Source of the DNA: Bdellovibrionales bacterium
GTDB lineage: Bacteria; Bdellovibrionota; Bdellovibrionia; Bdellovibrionales; JAMPXM01
Direction: 5' to 3'
Assembly: GCA_005792225.1 (NCBI GenBank)
Contig: SXSP01000379.1
Location: 1 to 5,434 of the forward strand
DNA length: 5,434 bases
Shown: positions 1-5,434 of the stretch, piece by piece
How the letters are laid out: every line of letters begins with the position of its first letter
Position numbering within the stretch: position 1 is the first letter of the stretch
The notes under the pieces: generated by a model
The model's input: only the letters and a program-made list of their open reading frames with translations
The model's database searches: none
Told to the model about the DNA's origin: nothing
Program-made: the position numbers and the translations under genes

Positions 1-306
1 CTTGAAGCTCTCCGTTGCGACTTCGCTCGGAACGAGCTCGACCTCAGAGATACCCGAGAGTTGTTCAAGCTGCGATTTCAGCGTGCGCACCTTATCGGGG
101 CTGGCACTCTCCTCCAGATACGCGGTCAATTGGGAGGAATCGCCCCACGACGCCAAGATGCGATTCATATTGAATGAAAGTGAAAACACGAACGCGACCA
201 CGGTAAATGTCGCCGTGAGAACCGAGAGCGTCGCGAGCTGCATGCCCGTGTGGTGGACCCAAGATCTTCGGAAGCTTCTGAGATCATCCTTGAACGAAGC
301 CGACAT
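1..306 (-). CDS. ftsX: Cell division protein FtsX, N-terminal part (runs off left edge)
   Basis: This is the inner-membrane subunit of the FtsEX ABC-type complex, which in other bacteria couples ATP hydrolysis at the division site to activation of periplasmic murein hydrolases. Only the first 102 codons are in the window. They show a basic, amphipathic cytoplasmic N-terminus (residues 1-21, MSASFKDDLRSFRRSW), one hydrophobic segment at about residues 22-45, then the start of the periplasmic loop. The loop contains LTAYLEESASPDK and a V-E-L-V-P-S-E run, typical of the FtsX extracellular domain. The ATG at 306 is supported by an AGAGGA ribosome-binding site 8 bases upstream and by its position 14 bases after the ftsE stop. 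The other three membrane segments expected for the family lie outside the window. Identification rests on topology, loop sequence and the ftsE neighbour. Confidence 0.93.
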   Translation of the reverse strand, partial: MSASFKDDLRSFRRSWVHHTGMQLATLSVLTATFTVVAFVFSLSFNMNRILASWGDSSQLTAYLEESASPDKVRTLKSQLEQLSGISEVELVPSEVATESFK

Positions 307-314
307 CGCTATTT

Positions 315-320
315 TCCTCT
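315..320 (-). promoter_or_regulatory. Ribosome-binding site of ftsX
   Basis: AGAGGA on the minus strand lies directly after the ftsE stop codon, 8 bases before the ftsX ATG. It fixes the ftsX start and fits co-translation of the two subunits. Confidence 0.7.
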
Positions 321-980
321 TTAGTCCCCGACCGTGAGCTGGCCGGCTTGGATGGTCACGACTCTCTTCGCCCGTCGCTTCACGAGCTCATGATCGTGAG
401 TGGCGACGAAGACGGTTGTGCCTTGAGCATTCACGCGATCAAGAAGATCCATGATCTCCTCGCTCATTTGCGGGTCCAAGTTTCCCGTCGGCTCATCGGC
501 GATCAGAACACCGGGCTGGTGAATCAACGCGCGCGCGATCGCCACTCGCTGCTGCTCCCCGCCCGAGAGCTGCTCGATATAATTCTTTCTCTTGTAGCTG
601 AGGCCCACGTTCTCGAGCATCTCGTCCACTTTGCGCGAGAGATTTTGCGGCCTCTCAGATCGAACTTCGAGTGGGAGGGCAACGTTCTCGAAAACCGTAC
701 GGCCTTTTAGGAGCCTGAAATCTTGGAAGACGACCCCGATACGGCGACGGTAGTAAGTAACTTCTCCCGCGGTGATCTCGCATAGATCATGACCCGCGAC
801 GCTGATGAGTCCCGAACTCGGTTTATCGAACGCCGAGATCATGCGGAAGAGAGTTGTCTTTCCCGCGCCGCTTGGGCCCGTCAGAAAGAGGAACTCACCT
901 TTTTGAATCGAAAGGTTCACGTCGCGAAGCGCGTGCACCGGCCCTGGGTACGTTTTATAGACGTGCGCGAATGAGATCAT
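321..980 (-). CDS. ftsE: Cell division ATP-binding protein FtsE
   Basis: This is the cytoplasmic ATPase subunit that pairs with FtsX at the division septum. At 219 residues it has the usual FtsE length. All ABC ATPase motifs are intact: Walker A GPSGAGKTT (35-43), Q-loop Q86 in VFQDFRLL, signature LSGGEQQR (138-145), Walker B VLIADE (158-163) followed by PTGNLD, and the switch histidine H195 in ATHDHE. The opening MISFAHVYKTYPG and the KGEFLFLTGPSGAGKTT stretch are characteristic of FtsE rather than of LolD or MacB relatives, and the following ftsX supports this. The ATG at 980 is the natural start because the protein aligns from residue 1 with the family pattern. No good Shine-Dalgarno precedes it (only GATGGA directly against the ATG), so expression may depend on translation of the 88-aa gene that ends 19 bases upstream. 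Confidence 0.97.
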   Translation of the reverse strand: MISFAHVYKTYPGPVHALRDVNLSIQKGEFLFLTGPSGAGKTTLFRMISAFDKPSSGLISVAGHDLCEITAGEVTYYRRRIGVVFQDFRLLKGRTVFENVALPLEVRSERPQNLSRKVDEMLENVGLSYKRKNYIEQLSGGEQQRVAIARALIHQPGVLIADEPTGNLDPQMSEEIMDLLDRVNAQGTTVFVATHDHELVKRRAKRVVTIQAGQLTVGD

Positions 981-999
981 TCCATCAGTTTAAGGTTGG

Positions 1000-1266
1000 T
1001 CAGAACAGTTGACCACTGAGCAGCAGGTCCAGAATTTTCTGGTGTTGCTCTCGGAGCGCCAGACGAATAGCCGGCGAAAGCGCATCGGGCCGCACGAATC
1101 GCGAGGGTCCTAGGACTTCGGAATAGGAGGTCTTGATGGATTTGATGACGGCGCCGCTTTGGTAGACGCGGCTGACGATGAACGGGTTCTGCTGTCCCCA
1201 GTCCTCGGTTTGAACGTGGAAGTTCATTCCCTTGAAGACGACGTCAGAGTTGAAACCCTTTTCCAC
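1000..1266 (-). CDS. Conserved small protein upstream of ftsEX, function unknown
   Basis: An 88-aa soluble protein with no signal peptide or membrane segment. The start is GTG (1264-1266), chosen because GGAG (1275-1278) stands 8 bases upstream and no better start exists. The N-terminal half is beta-rich with the string HVQTEDWGQQNPFIVSRVY (residues 17-35), followed by a G-A-V-I-K-S-I-K-T-S-Y strand. The C-terminal third (about 68-88, ALREQHQKILDLLLSGQLF) looks like an amphipathic helix. From memory, short proteins with a similar HVQTED...NP core and an EQH..I..L..G ending occur as hypothetical proteins in deltaproteobacterial-type genomes; I cannot confirm this without a search. It is probably the first gene of the ftsEX unit, 19 bases before ftsE and behind the only good promoter seen. 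No function is assigned; a link to division is inferred from position only. Confidence 0.82.
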   Translation of the reverse strand: MEKGFNSDVVFKGMNFHVQTEDWGQQNPFIVSRVYQSGAVIKSIKTSYSEVLGPSRFVRPDALSPAIRLALREQHQKILDLLLSGQLF

Positions 1267-1274
1267 GCTGCTTG

Positions 1275-1278
1275 CTCC
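1275..1278 (-). promoter_or_regulatory. Ribosome-binding site of the 88-aa gene
   Basis: GGAG on the minus strand, 8 bases before the GTG at 1266. It is the main support for choosing this non-ATG start. Confidence 0.55.
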
Positions 1279-1320
1279 GTTGCGAGATCACCCGAGTGTC
1301 CAATGCTTGAACGGTTTTTC

Positions 1321-1349
1321 ATTCTGTCTGACCCATCATCGTTTGGCAA
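1321..1349 (-). promoter_or_regulatory. Candidate sigma70 promoter of the small-protein/ftsEX unit
   Basis: On the minus strand, a -35 box TTGCCA (1344-1349; 5 of 6 consensus bases) is followed after exactly 17 bases by a -10 box CAGAAT (1321-1326; 4 of 6). Transcription would begin near 1314 and give a leader of roughly 48 bases before the GTG start. Match quality and spacing are reasonable, but the call is by eye, and -10 boxes of this quality also occur by chance. Confidence 0.45.
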
Positions 1350-1405
1350 GATGTAGGAATCAAATCAGCCGGCGAAAACCGTCGAAATTTTGTTCATACC
1401 AAATT

Positions 1406-1434
1406 GGGAATCGGCGGATTAAACGCCGATTTCC
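1406..1434 (+). promoter_or_regulatory. Hairpin in the leader of the metalloprotease gene
   Basis: GGGAATCGGCG (1406-1416) pairs with CGCCGATTTCC (1424-1434) around a 7-base loop, GATTAAA. That is 11 pairs, one of them G-U when transcribed on the plus strand; the inner 8 bp (AATCGGCG/CGCCGATT) are perfect. It lies 36 bases before the ATG of the protease gene. No T-tract follows on either strand, so it does not look like an intrinsic terminator. A protein-binding palindrome or an mRNA leader structure are the alternatives. No convincing -35/-10 pair was found for the plus-strand unit in 1281-1470. Confidence 0.4.
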
Positions 1435-1470
1435 TCTCTCAAAACAGCTCTCTCCGACCGATAAGCCTGC

Positions 1471-3612
1471 ATGAGATCGAGAGAGTTCGTGCAGCACTGT
1501 CGCAACAACTGGCGCAACATTTGGCGCAAAATCAATCTAATCTCGGTCCTCGTCATTTCGCTTTTGGCGTCGGTGGGCTGCATGAACGGGTCCAGCGGCG
1601 GCGGCGAAGTCGCTTCGGTTCCGCCTGTGGATTATTGCCCTCATTTGCCTTCCCGCGCGTTCGACGCTTCCAACCGCGTTCGAATTCAGGGTAAGGCGTT
1701 TTACGAATACAGAATGATGGGGAACATGTACGTCGCGAACGGCTCATACACGGTTCGCCCGCTCAGCAACACACCCGCTACAACTTTTCGCCTCGATATC
1801 AACGGCACGACGAAATCCTACACCTGCACGAGCCCATGCTCGAACGCGAACGTCGTCGCGAATCTTCGCTCTGTTATAAATGCCGACACCTCTTTACCCG
1901 CGACTGCGACGACCACCACTGAGTTCGGCGCGGCGATGCTCGTGGTGAAACCGAAAGTCTTGGGTACTCCCATTACGCTCTCGAACTTTCTCTTTCTGGA
2001 TGACGAAGACAGCGGCGGAATCAAGATGGGTGCCGAGCCCGGTGTGATCCGCCACGTGGAAGTTCGCGTGACCGATGCGGGAGGCAATGTCGTTCAGTGT
2101 GCGGAGACGAATGCGAGCGGTGCCTATGATTTCTACCTTCCAAAGAATTCCGGTAGCTATACGGTCGAAGTCACCTCACGCTCAAAAAACGTCTACAACA
2201 CGGCGTACGTTCTGCAAAACCCGACTGAGAACACCTACTACTCGGTCAAGCACGTCGTCGGCACTTCGGCGGACGCGAGTCTTGATCCACTGCTCGCGCC
2301 CGCAACCGGCACGCTCGAAGGCGGAGCCTTCAACATTCTCGATCAGATCTACAAATCACAAGAGTATCTGCGCACCGAAACCGCGAATTGCGACAACTCA
2401 GGGTCACCAAACTACTACGGAGACTGTGAGCCCTTCACGACGGCACCTCTCGTTTATACTTACTGGAAAAAAGGCTTGAGCCCTGGCGTCTACATCGGAT
2501 CCAGGGGCGCGATCAGTTTCTATCTCAACGGTCAGCGCGAACTCTATATCGGTGGCGGATTGAATGACGACGTTGAATCGAGTGATATGGATCACTTCGA
2601 CAACTCGGTCATCGTCCACGAGTACGGTCACTTTCTCGAAGATCAGTTCGCGGCGCCCGATTCTCCGGGCGGGAGCCACAACGGTCGATCAATTATCGAT
2701 CCGCGACTCGCGTGGGGTGAAGGCTGGGCCGACTTTTTCCAAGCAGCGGTTCTTTACGCGAACTCGGGTGCGACTCCCTACTACCGGGACACTTACGGTC
2801 ACGTGGGCTGTTCGGGCGCCGCGTGCTACGGAATCAACTACAACGAAAATCTCGATCCCACTTCGATGTCCTACGGCGATCAACCTACGGATATGGGCGA
2901 AGGGATCTTCCGCGAATTCTCGGTCACACGTCTCCTCTACAAAGTCGTGAAAACCGGAAGCGGCATGAAATTCTCAGAGATCTGGGCGAATCTCGCGGGC
3001 CCAACGAAGAGTATGAAGGCGAGTCCTGATCCGTTTAAGTCGATGGGTCGGTTCCATAAGTTGCAGTACAACAATTCACCGAAGACTGATTGGACGGCGA
3101 TCAGTAATGCCGAGAAACAATCCGTCAGTGACCTCGGTGATTACGCGACTCCGCTCAATCTCAATCAATCGACTTGTCTCTCGAGTAACGATGGCATTCC
3201 CATGAGCGTCAAGATGACCTCCACCGACGACGGAAGTTTTTCCTCATCTGATCAGTTTAACAACAATGACTTCTTCGTCTATCGACACTCGGGTGGCGCC
3301 GTCACATTTAAAGTCAACTGGAGCGGCGGTCGCGCGGATCTCGATTTGTATATCTACCGGCCCGGCTACGTCTTCGGCGACAACGAAGGCCTCGTGGCGT
3401 TGAAGAACGTCGAGAACGCGGGATTATCCGGCGAAGAGAAGGTCACGGTGGAACTCGCAGCCGGTCCATACATGATCAACGTCATGGCCTACACGGGAAC
3501 GGATTCAAACAACGTTCCCGTTTACGGCTCGGTAGGAACTTATTCGACAACGTACAAACTCAAGATCAACGACTTGCGCGCGTGCCCCAAACCGGATGGT
3601 GATGCATGGTGA
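1471..3612 (+). CDS. Secreted HExxH zinc metalloprotease, lipoprotein-like, with PPC-like C-terminal domain
   Basis: A 713-aa exported protein, predicted to be a zinc endopeptidase. A basic N-terminus (to K20) and hydrophobic core (21-36) lead to C37 and a flexible GSSGGG stretch, as in a lipoprotein. The box reads ASVGC, with serine rather than leucine at -3, so lipidation is uncertain. Residues about 195-265 resemble a carboxypeptidase-regulatory-like beta-sandwich (VRVTDAGGNVV, then NASGAYDFYLP). The catalytic core has HEYGH (H383, E384, H387) and GEGWADFF, with E417 30 residues on as likely third zinc ligand and D421 after it. This is the gluzincin pattern and closest to fungalysin-like (M36) enzymes. 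Residues about 600-705 (ADLDLYIYRPG) fit a bacterial pre-peptidase C-terminal (PPC) domain. Several cysteine pairs suggest extracellular disulfides. ATG 1471 lacks a clear ribosome-binding site; GTG 1489 is possible. Family placement is by motif only and substrate is unknown. Confidence 0.9.
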   Translation: MRSREFVQHCRNNWRNIWRKINLISVLVISLLASVGCMNGSSGGGEVASVPPVDYCPHLPSRAFDASNRVRIQGKAFYEYRMMGNMYVANGSYTVRPLSNTPATTFRLDINGTTKSYTCTSPCSNANVVANLRSVINADTSLPATATTTTEFGAAMLVVKPKVLGTPITLSNFLFLDDEDSGGIKMGAEPGVIRHVEVRVTDAGGNVVQCAETNASGAYDFYLPKNSGSYTVEVTSRSKNVYNTAYVLQNPTENTYYSVKHVVGTSADASLDPLLAPATGTLEGGAFNILDQIYKSQEYLRTETANCDNSGSPNYYGDCEPFTTAPLVYTYWKKGLSPGVYIGSRGAISFYLNGQRELYIGGGLNDDVESSDMDHFDNSVIVHEYGHFLEDQFAAPDSPGGSHNGRSIIDPRLAWGEGWADFFQAAVLYANSGATPYYRDTYGHVGCSGAACYGINYNENLDPTSMSYGDQPTDMGEGIFREFSVTRLLYKVVKTGSGMKFSEIWANLAGPTKSMKASPDPFKSMGRFHKLQYNNSPKTDWTAISNAEKQSVSDLGDYATPLNLNQSTCLSSNDGIPMSVKMTSTDDGSFSSSDQFNNNDFFVYRHSGGAVTFKVNWSGGRADLDLYIYRPGYVFGDNEGLVALKNVENAGLSGEEKVTVELAAGPYMINVMAYTGTDSNNVPVYGSVGTYSTTYKLKINDLRACPKPDGDAW
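1501..1536 (+). repeat. 12-base tandem repeat in the signal-peptide region of the protease gene
   Basis: Three 12-base units in frame: CGCAACAACTGG, CGCAACATTTGG and the diverged CGCAAAATCAAT. They encode RNNW-RNIW-RKIN (residues 11-22), the basic stretch just before the hydrophobic core. Units 1 and 2 differ at two bases. The repeat is a multiple of three, so copy-number change would lengthen or shorten the basic region without a frameshift. Confidence 0.6.
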
Positions 3613-4160
3613 ATTCAATGAAGTGGGCGATTCTCTCAGCACTCATCGTCGGCACCGTTGCGTTTGCGATCGCTAAAGATCAAGTTGCGGGACACAAGTC
3701 GCACGTCTTGCGTGGCCCAGCGAGCAAGGCCGCACACGTTCAAGGGAAGGCTTCCGGGCTCTTTGATGTCGAAATCATTCCAGCATCCGCACCCGTGTCG
3801 CAGGCGGGGCAAACGTTTGCTCTTGATGCGAGCATCACCGCGAAGCACGATGTTGAAGACGTTCAATTTGCCTGGAACTTACCCGAAGGCATTTCGGCAT
3901 CATCCGCGATCAAGGGAAGTCTCGGCCCGATGAAGGCCGGTGAAGTGAAACATTTATCGCTCACGGCCGTGAGCGGCACGGCTGAGAACCGTCGGATCCA
4001 CCTTCACGTCTACAAACAACATGGACGTGAGGCGATGGGCATGATGAGCCAGTACAACACAGTCGATGAAGAGAAAATCGAACAGAAGATTCGCACCAAG
4101 GCAGAAATACTTCAGAGCAACTCTGCCTCTGGCGGTCAGCGCCTAAAAGTCGTTCAGTAA
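3606..4160 (+). CDS. Exported protein of unknown function, overlapping the metalloprotease gene
   Basis: A 184-aa protein whose gene overlaps the protease stop codon by 7 bases, which points to one transcript and coupled translation. A signal peptide is evident (MKWAILSALIVGTVAFAIAKD, starting at residue 5), with probable cleavage near the Ala-rich end and no lipobox cysteine. The mature protein has no cysteine at all. Residues about 50-138 alternate hydrophobic strands (FDVEIIPAS, QTFALDASITA, DVQFAWNLPEG, HLSLTAV, RRIHLHVY), suggesting an immunoglobulin-like beta-sandwich. A charged helical tail follows (DEEKIEQKIRTKAEIL). The start is either ATG 3606 or ATG 3618: each is preceded by a GGTGA (3598-3602 and 3608-3612), and 3618 gives the more typical signal peptide. 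I do not recognise the family. Overlap with the protease suggests a shared periplasmic or surface role such as accessory, chaperone or inhibitor; that is inference. Confidence 0.85.
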   Translation: MVNSMKWAILSALIVGTVAFAIAKDQVAGHKSHVLRGPASKAAHVQGKASGLFDVEIIPASAPVSQAGQTFALDASITAKHDVEDVQFAWNLPEGISASSAIKGSLGPMKAGEVKHLSLTAVSGTAENRRIHLHVYKQHGREAMGMMSQYNTVDEEKIEQKIRTKAEILQSNSASGGQRLKVVQ

Positions 4161-4180
4161 CTTTTAGACCGGAACGACTT
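4143..4180. terminator. Overlapping inverted repeats across the convergent gene ends; possible bidirectional terminator
   Basis: Two perfect inverted repeats share bases 4147-4150 and so cannot form together. One is CTAAAAGT (4143-4150) with ACTTTTAG (4160-4167), loop 9. The other is AAGTCGTTC (4147-4155) with GAACGACTT (4172-4180), loop 16. They cover the stop codons of the 184-aa gene (TAA 4158-4160) and of the Nfu gene (TAA 4164-4166). On the minus strand the longer stem is followed by a short TTTTAGG, loosely terminator-like. On the plus strand no T-run follows. Part of the symmetry comes from both proteins ending in L-(K/E)-V-V, so coincidence is a real alternative. Confidence 0.35.
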
Positions 4181-4736
4181 CCAAATCTGGATTGAATTGC
4201 TCCTTCAAAATACCTTGGATTGCATCGAGCGTAGCCGCAGTCGAACTCGGGCAAGTTCCGCACGCGCCCTGATAACGAACTTCGAGCAAGTTGCCCTTCA
4301 ATGCCACAACTTCGATGTCGCCACCGTCGCCCTGCAAGTACATCCGAACGGTATTATCGAGAATCTCTTCGATCAACTGCACGTCGGGAGGGAGATTGGA
4401 TCGATCCTTCTTTTTTTTCTCTTCTTCCAGGAGAAAGCCCGGATCATGAACCGGAAGATCCCGTTGCAAGACCGCCGTAACATCAAGGCGGAGAGTCTCG
4501 ACATCGGCTTCATCCGCGTACGTCACGGTGACGACGTTCTCGAAGAAGTGAAGTTGACGGACCTCTTCGATCGCAAAGAGGTCTTCCGCAAGACGGATAC
4601 CTTGAGCCTCGCTCGGGCGGGTGAATGTCGCCTTGCCCTCGTTCTTGACCGGGACGCTGACGACGAACTTCAACGCGTTCGGATTCGGAGTCGGCTGGAC
4701 TCTCACAGCGATATCTTGGGTGACGGCCGTGCTCAT
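4164..4736 (-). CDS. Nfu-type iron-sulfur cluster carrier (Nfu_N + NifU C-terminal domain)
   Basis: A 190-aa cytoplasmic protein expected to bind and deliver a [4Fe-4S] cluster to client enzymes. The N-terminal domain (about 10-95) carries the hallmark QPTPNPNALKF (14-24) of the Nfu_N family, as in mitochondrial NFU1, rather than the degenerate A-type domain of Escherichia coli NfuA. A charged linker (104-112, EEEKKKKDR) joins it to a NifU-like C-terminal domain with GDGGDIE (136-142) and the cluster-ligand pair C159 and C162 in GACGTCPSS. Both cysteines are present, so it should be functional. The ATG at 4736 overlaps the sufS stop (TAATG), and a strong AAGGAG sits 8 bases upstream. The linker codons contain an A8 run (4411-4418). 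Related proteins are variously called Nfu, NfuA or NifU, so no symbol is assigned. Confidence 0.93.
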   Translation of the reverse strand: MSTAVTQDIAVRVQPTPNPNALKFVVSVPVKNEGKATFTRPSEAQGIRLAEDLFAIEEVRQLHFFENVVTVTYADEADVETLRLDVTAVLQRDLPVHDPGFLLEEEKKKKDRSNLPPDVQLIEEILDNTVRMYLQGDGGDIEVVALKGNLLEVRYQGACGTCPSSTAATLDAIQGILKEQFNPDLEVVPV

Positions 4737-5434
4737 TAGAAAAACTCCTTAGCCTTGATCAGGCTCTCTTTCAGAACGTCGACTTCTTTAAACGTATTGT
4801 AGATGGAGAACGAAGCTCTCGCCGTCGCCGGTATTCCCAGACGTCGCATGAGCGGCTGACAACAATGGTGACCCGCGCGAATCGCGATGCCCTGCTGATC
4901 GATGAGCGATCCCACGTCGGAAGGATGCGCGCCTTCCATGACAAACGAGAGAATCGCGGCCTTGTGCTTCGCCTCGCCGACGATGCGAAGGCCTGGAATC
5001 GATTTGAGTTCATCCGTCGCGTATTTCAAGAGGGCTTGCTCGTATTTCGAGATCGACTCGAGCCCGATCGCGTTCACGTAGCGAAGAGCCGCCGCGAGAC
5101 CAACGGCGCCGGAAATATGAGGTGTTCCCGCCTCAAACTTATGCGGAACGGCAGCCCACGTGGTTTTCTCCCAGCTGACTTGCGCGATCATGCTTCCGCC
5201 ACCTTGGTAAGCATTCATTCTCTCAAGGAGTTCGGCCTTACCATACAGCGCACCTATTCCATAGGGGCCAAAAATCTTGTGGCTCGAGAACGCCAGAAAA
5301 TCGCAATTGATCTTCTTCACGTCGACCTTAAGGTTCGAAACGGCCTGGGCCGCGTCGATCATGACTTTGGCGCCGACTGCGTGCGCGGCCTCGATGTATT
5401 TTTCGATCGGTGTGACCGTGCCGAGAGTATTTGA
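4736..5434 (-). CDS. sufS: Cysteine desulfurase SufS, C-terminal part (5' end outside window)
   Basis: A PLP-dependent enzyme that takes sulfur from L-cysteine for Fe-S cluster assembly, forming a persulfide on an active-site cysteine. The window holds 232 codons plus the TAA stop (4736-4738); the reading frame stays open to the right edge (SNTLGTVTPIEKYIEAAHAV), so the apparent ATG at 5362 is internal. In fragment numbering, D27 and Q30 in MIDAAQAV are the cofactor-contacting residues, K53 in SSHKIFGP is the Schiff-base lysine, and C191 in RAGHHCCQPLM is the persulfide cysteine. The K53-C191 distance of 138 equals that between K226 and C364 of E. coli SufS. FEAGTPHISGAVGL and the IYNT ending are also typical. 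Compared with SufS, about 170 N-terminal residues are missing. The following Nfu gene supports a SUF operon, with other suf genes presumably to the right. Confidence 0.96.
   Translation of the reverse strand, partial: SNTLGTVTPIEKYIEAAHAVGAKVMIDAAQAVSNLKVDVKKINCDFLAFSSHKIFGPYGIGALYGKAELLERMNAYQGGGSMIAQVSWEKTTWAAVPHKFEAGTPHISGAVGLAAALRYVNAIGLESISKYEQALLKYATDELKSIPGLRIVGEAKHKAAILSFVMEGAHPSDVGSLIDQQGIAIRAGHHCCQPLMRRLGIPATARASFSIYNTFKEVDVLKESLIKAKEFF
4745..4750 (-). promoter_or_regulatory. Ribosome-binding site of the Nfu gene, inside sufS
   Basis: AAGGAG on the minus strand lies within the last codons of sufS, 8 bases before the Nfu ATG. It is the strongest Shine-Dalgarno in the window. With the TAATG stop-start overlap it indicates translational coupling of SufS and Nfu. 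Confidence 0.75.

Noticed and set aside
348..710. Plus-strand open frame of 120 codons opposite ftsE
   Set aside because: It is antisense to FtsE; its composition reflects the complementary codons of the ABC ATPase.
1307..1335. TTGAAC as a -35 box for the plus-strand protease unit
   Set aside because: The bases 17 positions downstream (GACCCA) do not resemble a -10 box, and no alternative spacing gave a credible pair.
2075..2479. Overlapping plus-strand frame within the protease gene
   Set aside because: The translation is dominated by Arg, Ser and Thr, the expected product of reading the protease codons out of frame. The protease frame is continuous through it.
4197..4739. Plus-strand open frame of 180 codons opposite the Nfu gene
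   Set aside because: It is antisense to a protein with intact GDGGD and CxxC motifs, and the translation shows no domain or plausible start context.
4862..4864. Double cysteine (HHCC) at the SufS active site as a possible novelty
   Set aside because: The first cysteine sits at the exact distance from the PLP lysine expected for the persulfide cysteine. The second occupies a position that varies in the family as far as I recall.
4865..5434. Plus-strand open frame of 189 codons opposite sufS
   Set aside because: It lies wholly antisense to a clearly conserved SufS with intact catalytic residues. Its translation is arginine-rich with no recognisable domain, as expected for a shadow frame.

Overview
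The window is ordinary bacterial chromosome, densely coded and with moderate-to-high GC. It has no rRNA, tRNA, CRISPR array or transposon. The gene set (ftsE/ftsX behind a small conserved protein, a secreted multidomain metalloprotease, and sufS with an Nfu-type Fe-S protein) and the look of the proteins suggest a deltaproteobacterial-grade organism, possibly a Bdellovibrio relative. That placement is an inference from protein resemblance, not a measured result.

Layout. (1) Positions 1-1266, minus strand: a cell-division transcription unit read right to left. It holds an 88-aa conserved small protein with a GTG start, then ftsE (ABC ATPase), then the first 102 codons of ftsX, which runs off the left edge. 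A sigma70-like promoter (TTGCCA, 17 bases, CAGAAT) sits just ahead of the small protein. (2) Positions 1267-1470: a 204-base divergent intergenic region with that promoter and an 11-bp hairpin in the leader of the plus-strand unit. (3) Positions 1471-4160, plus strand: a two-gene secreted-protein unit. A 713-aa HExxH zinc metalloprotease with a lipoprotein-like N-terminus, a regulatory-like beta-sandwich and a C-terminal PPC-like domain overlaps a 184-aa exported protein of unknown function. (4) Positions 4164-5434, minus strand: the end of a SUF iron-sulfur cluster unit. The C-terminal 232 residues of the cysteine desulfurase SufS enter from the right edge and are coupled through a TAATG overlap to an Nfu-type Fe-S carrier.

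The plus-strand unit and the SUF unit converge with only three bases between stop codons. Two mutually exclusive inverted repeats cover the junction, and they arise partly because both proteins end in similar residues (L-K/E-V-V).

The ftsEX and SUF parts are recognisable housekeeping genes. The least explained part is the metalloprotease and its overlapping 184-aa partner: the pair could be a surface protease with an accessory, chaperone or inhibitor, but only the protease chemistry can be read from sequence. I found no clear evidence of a wholly new system.
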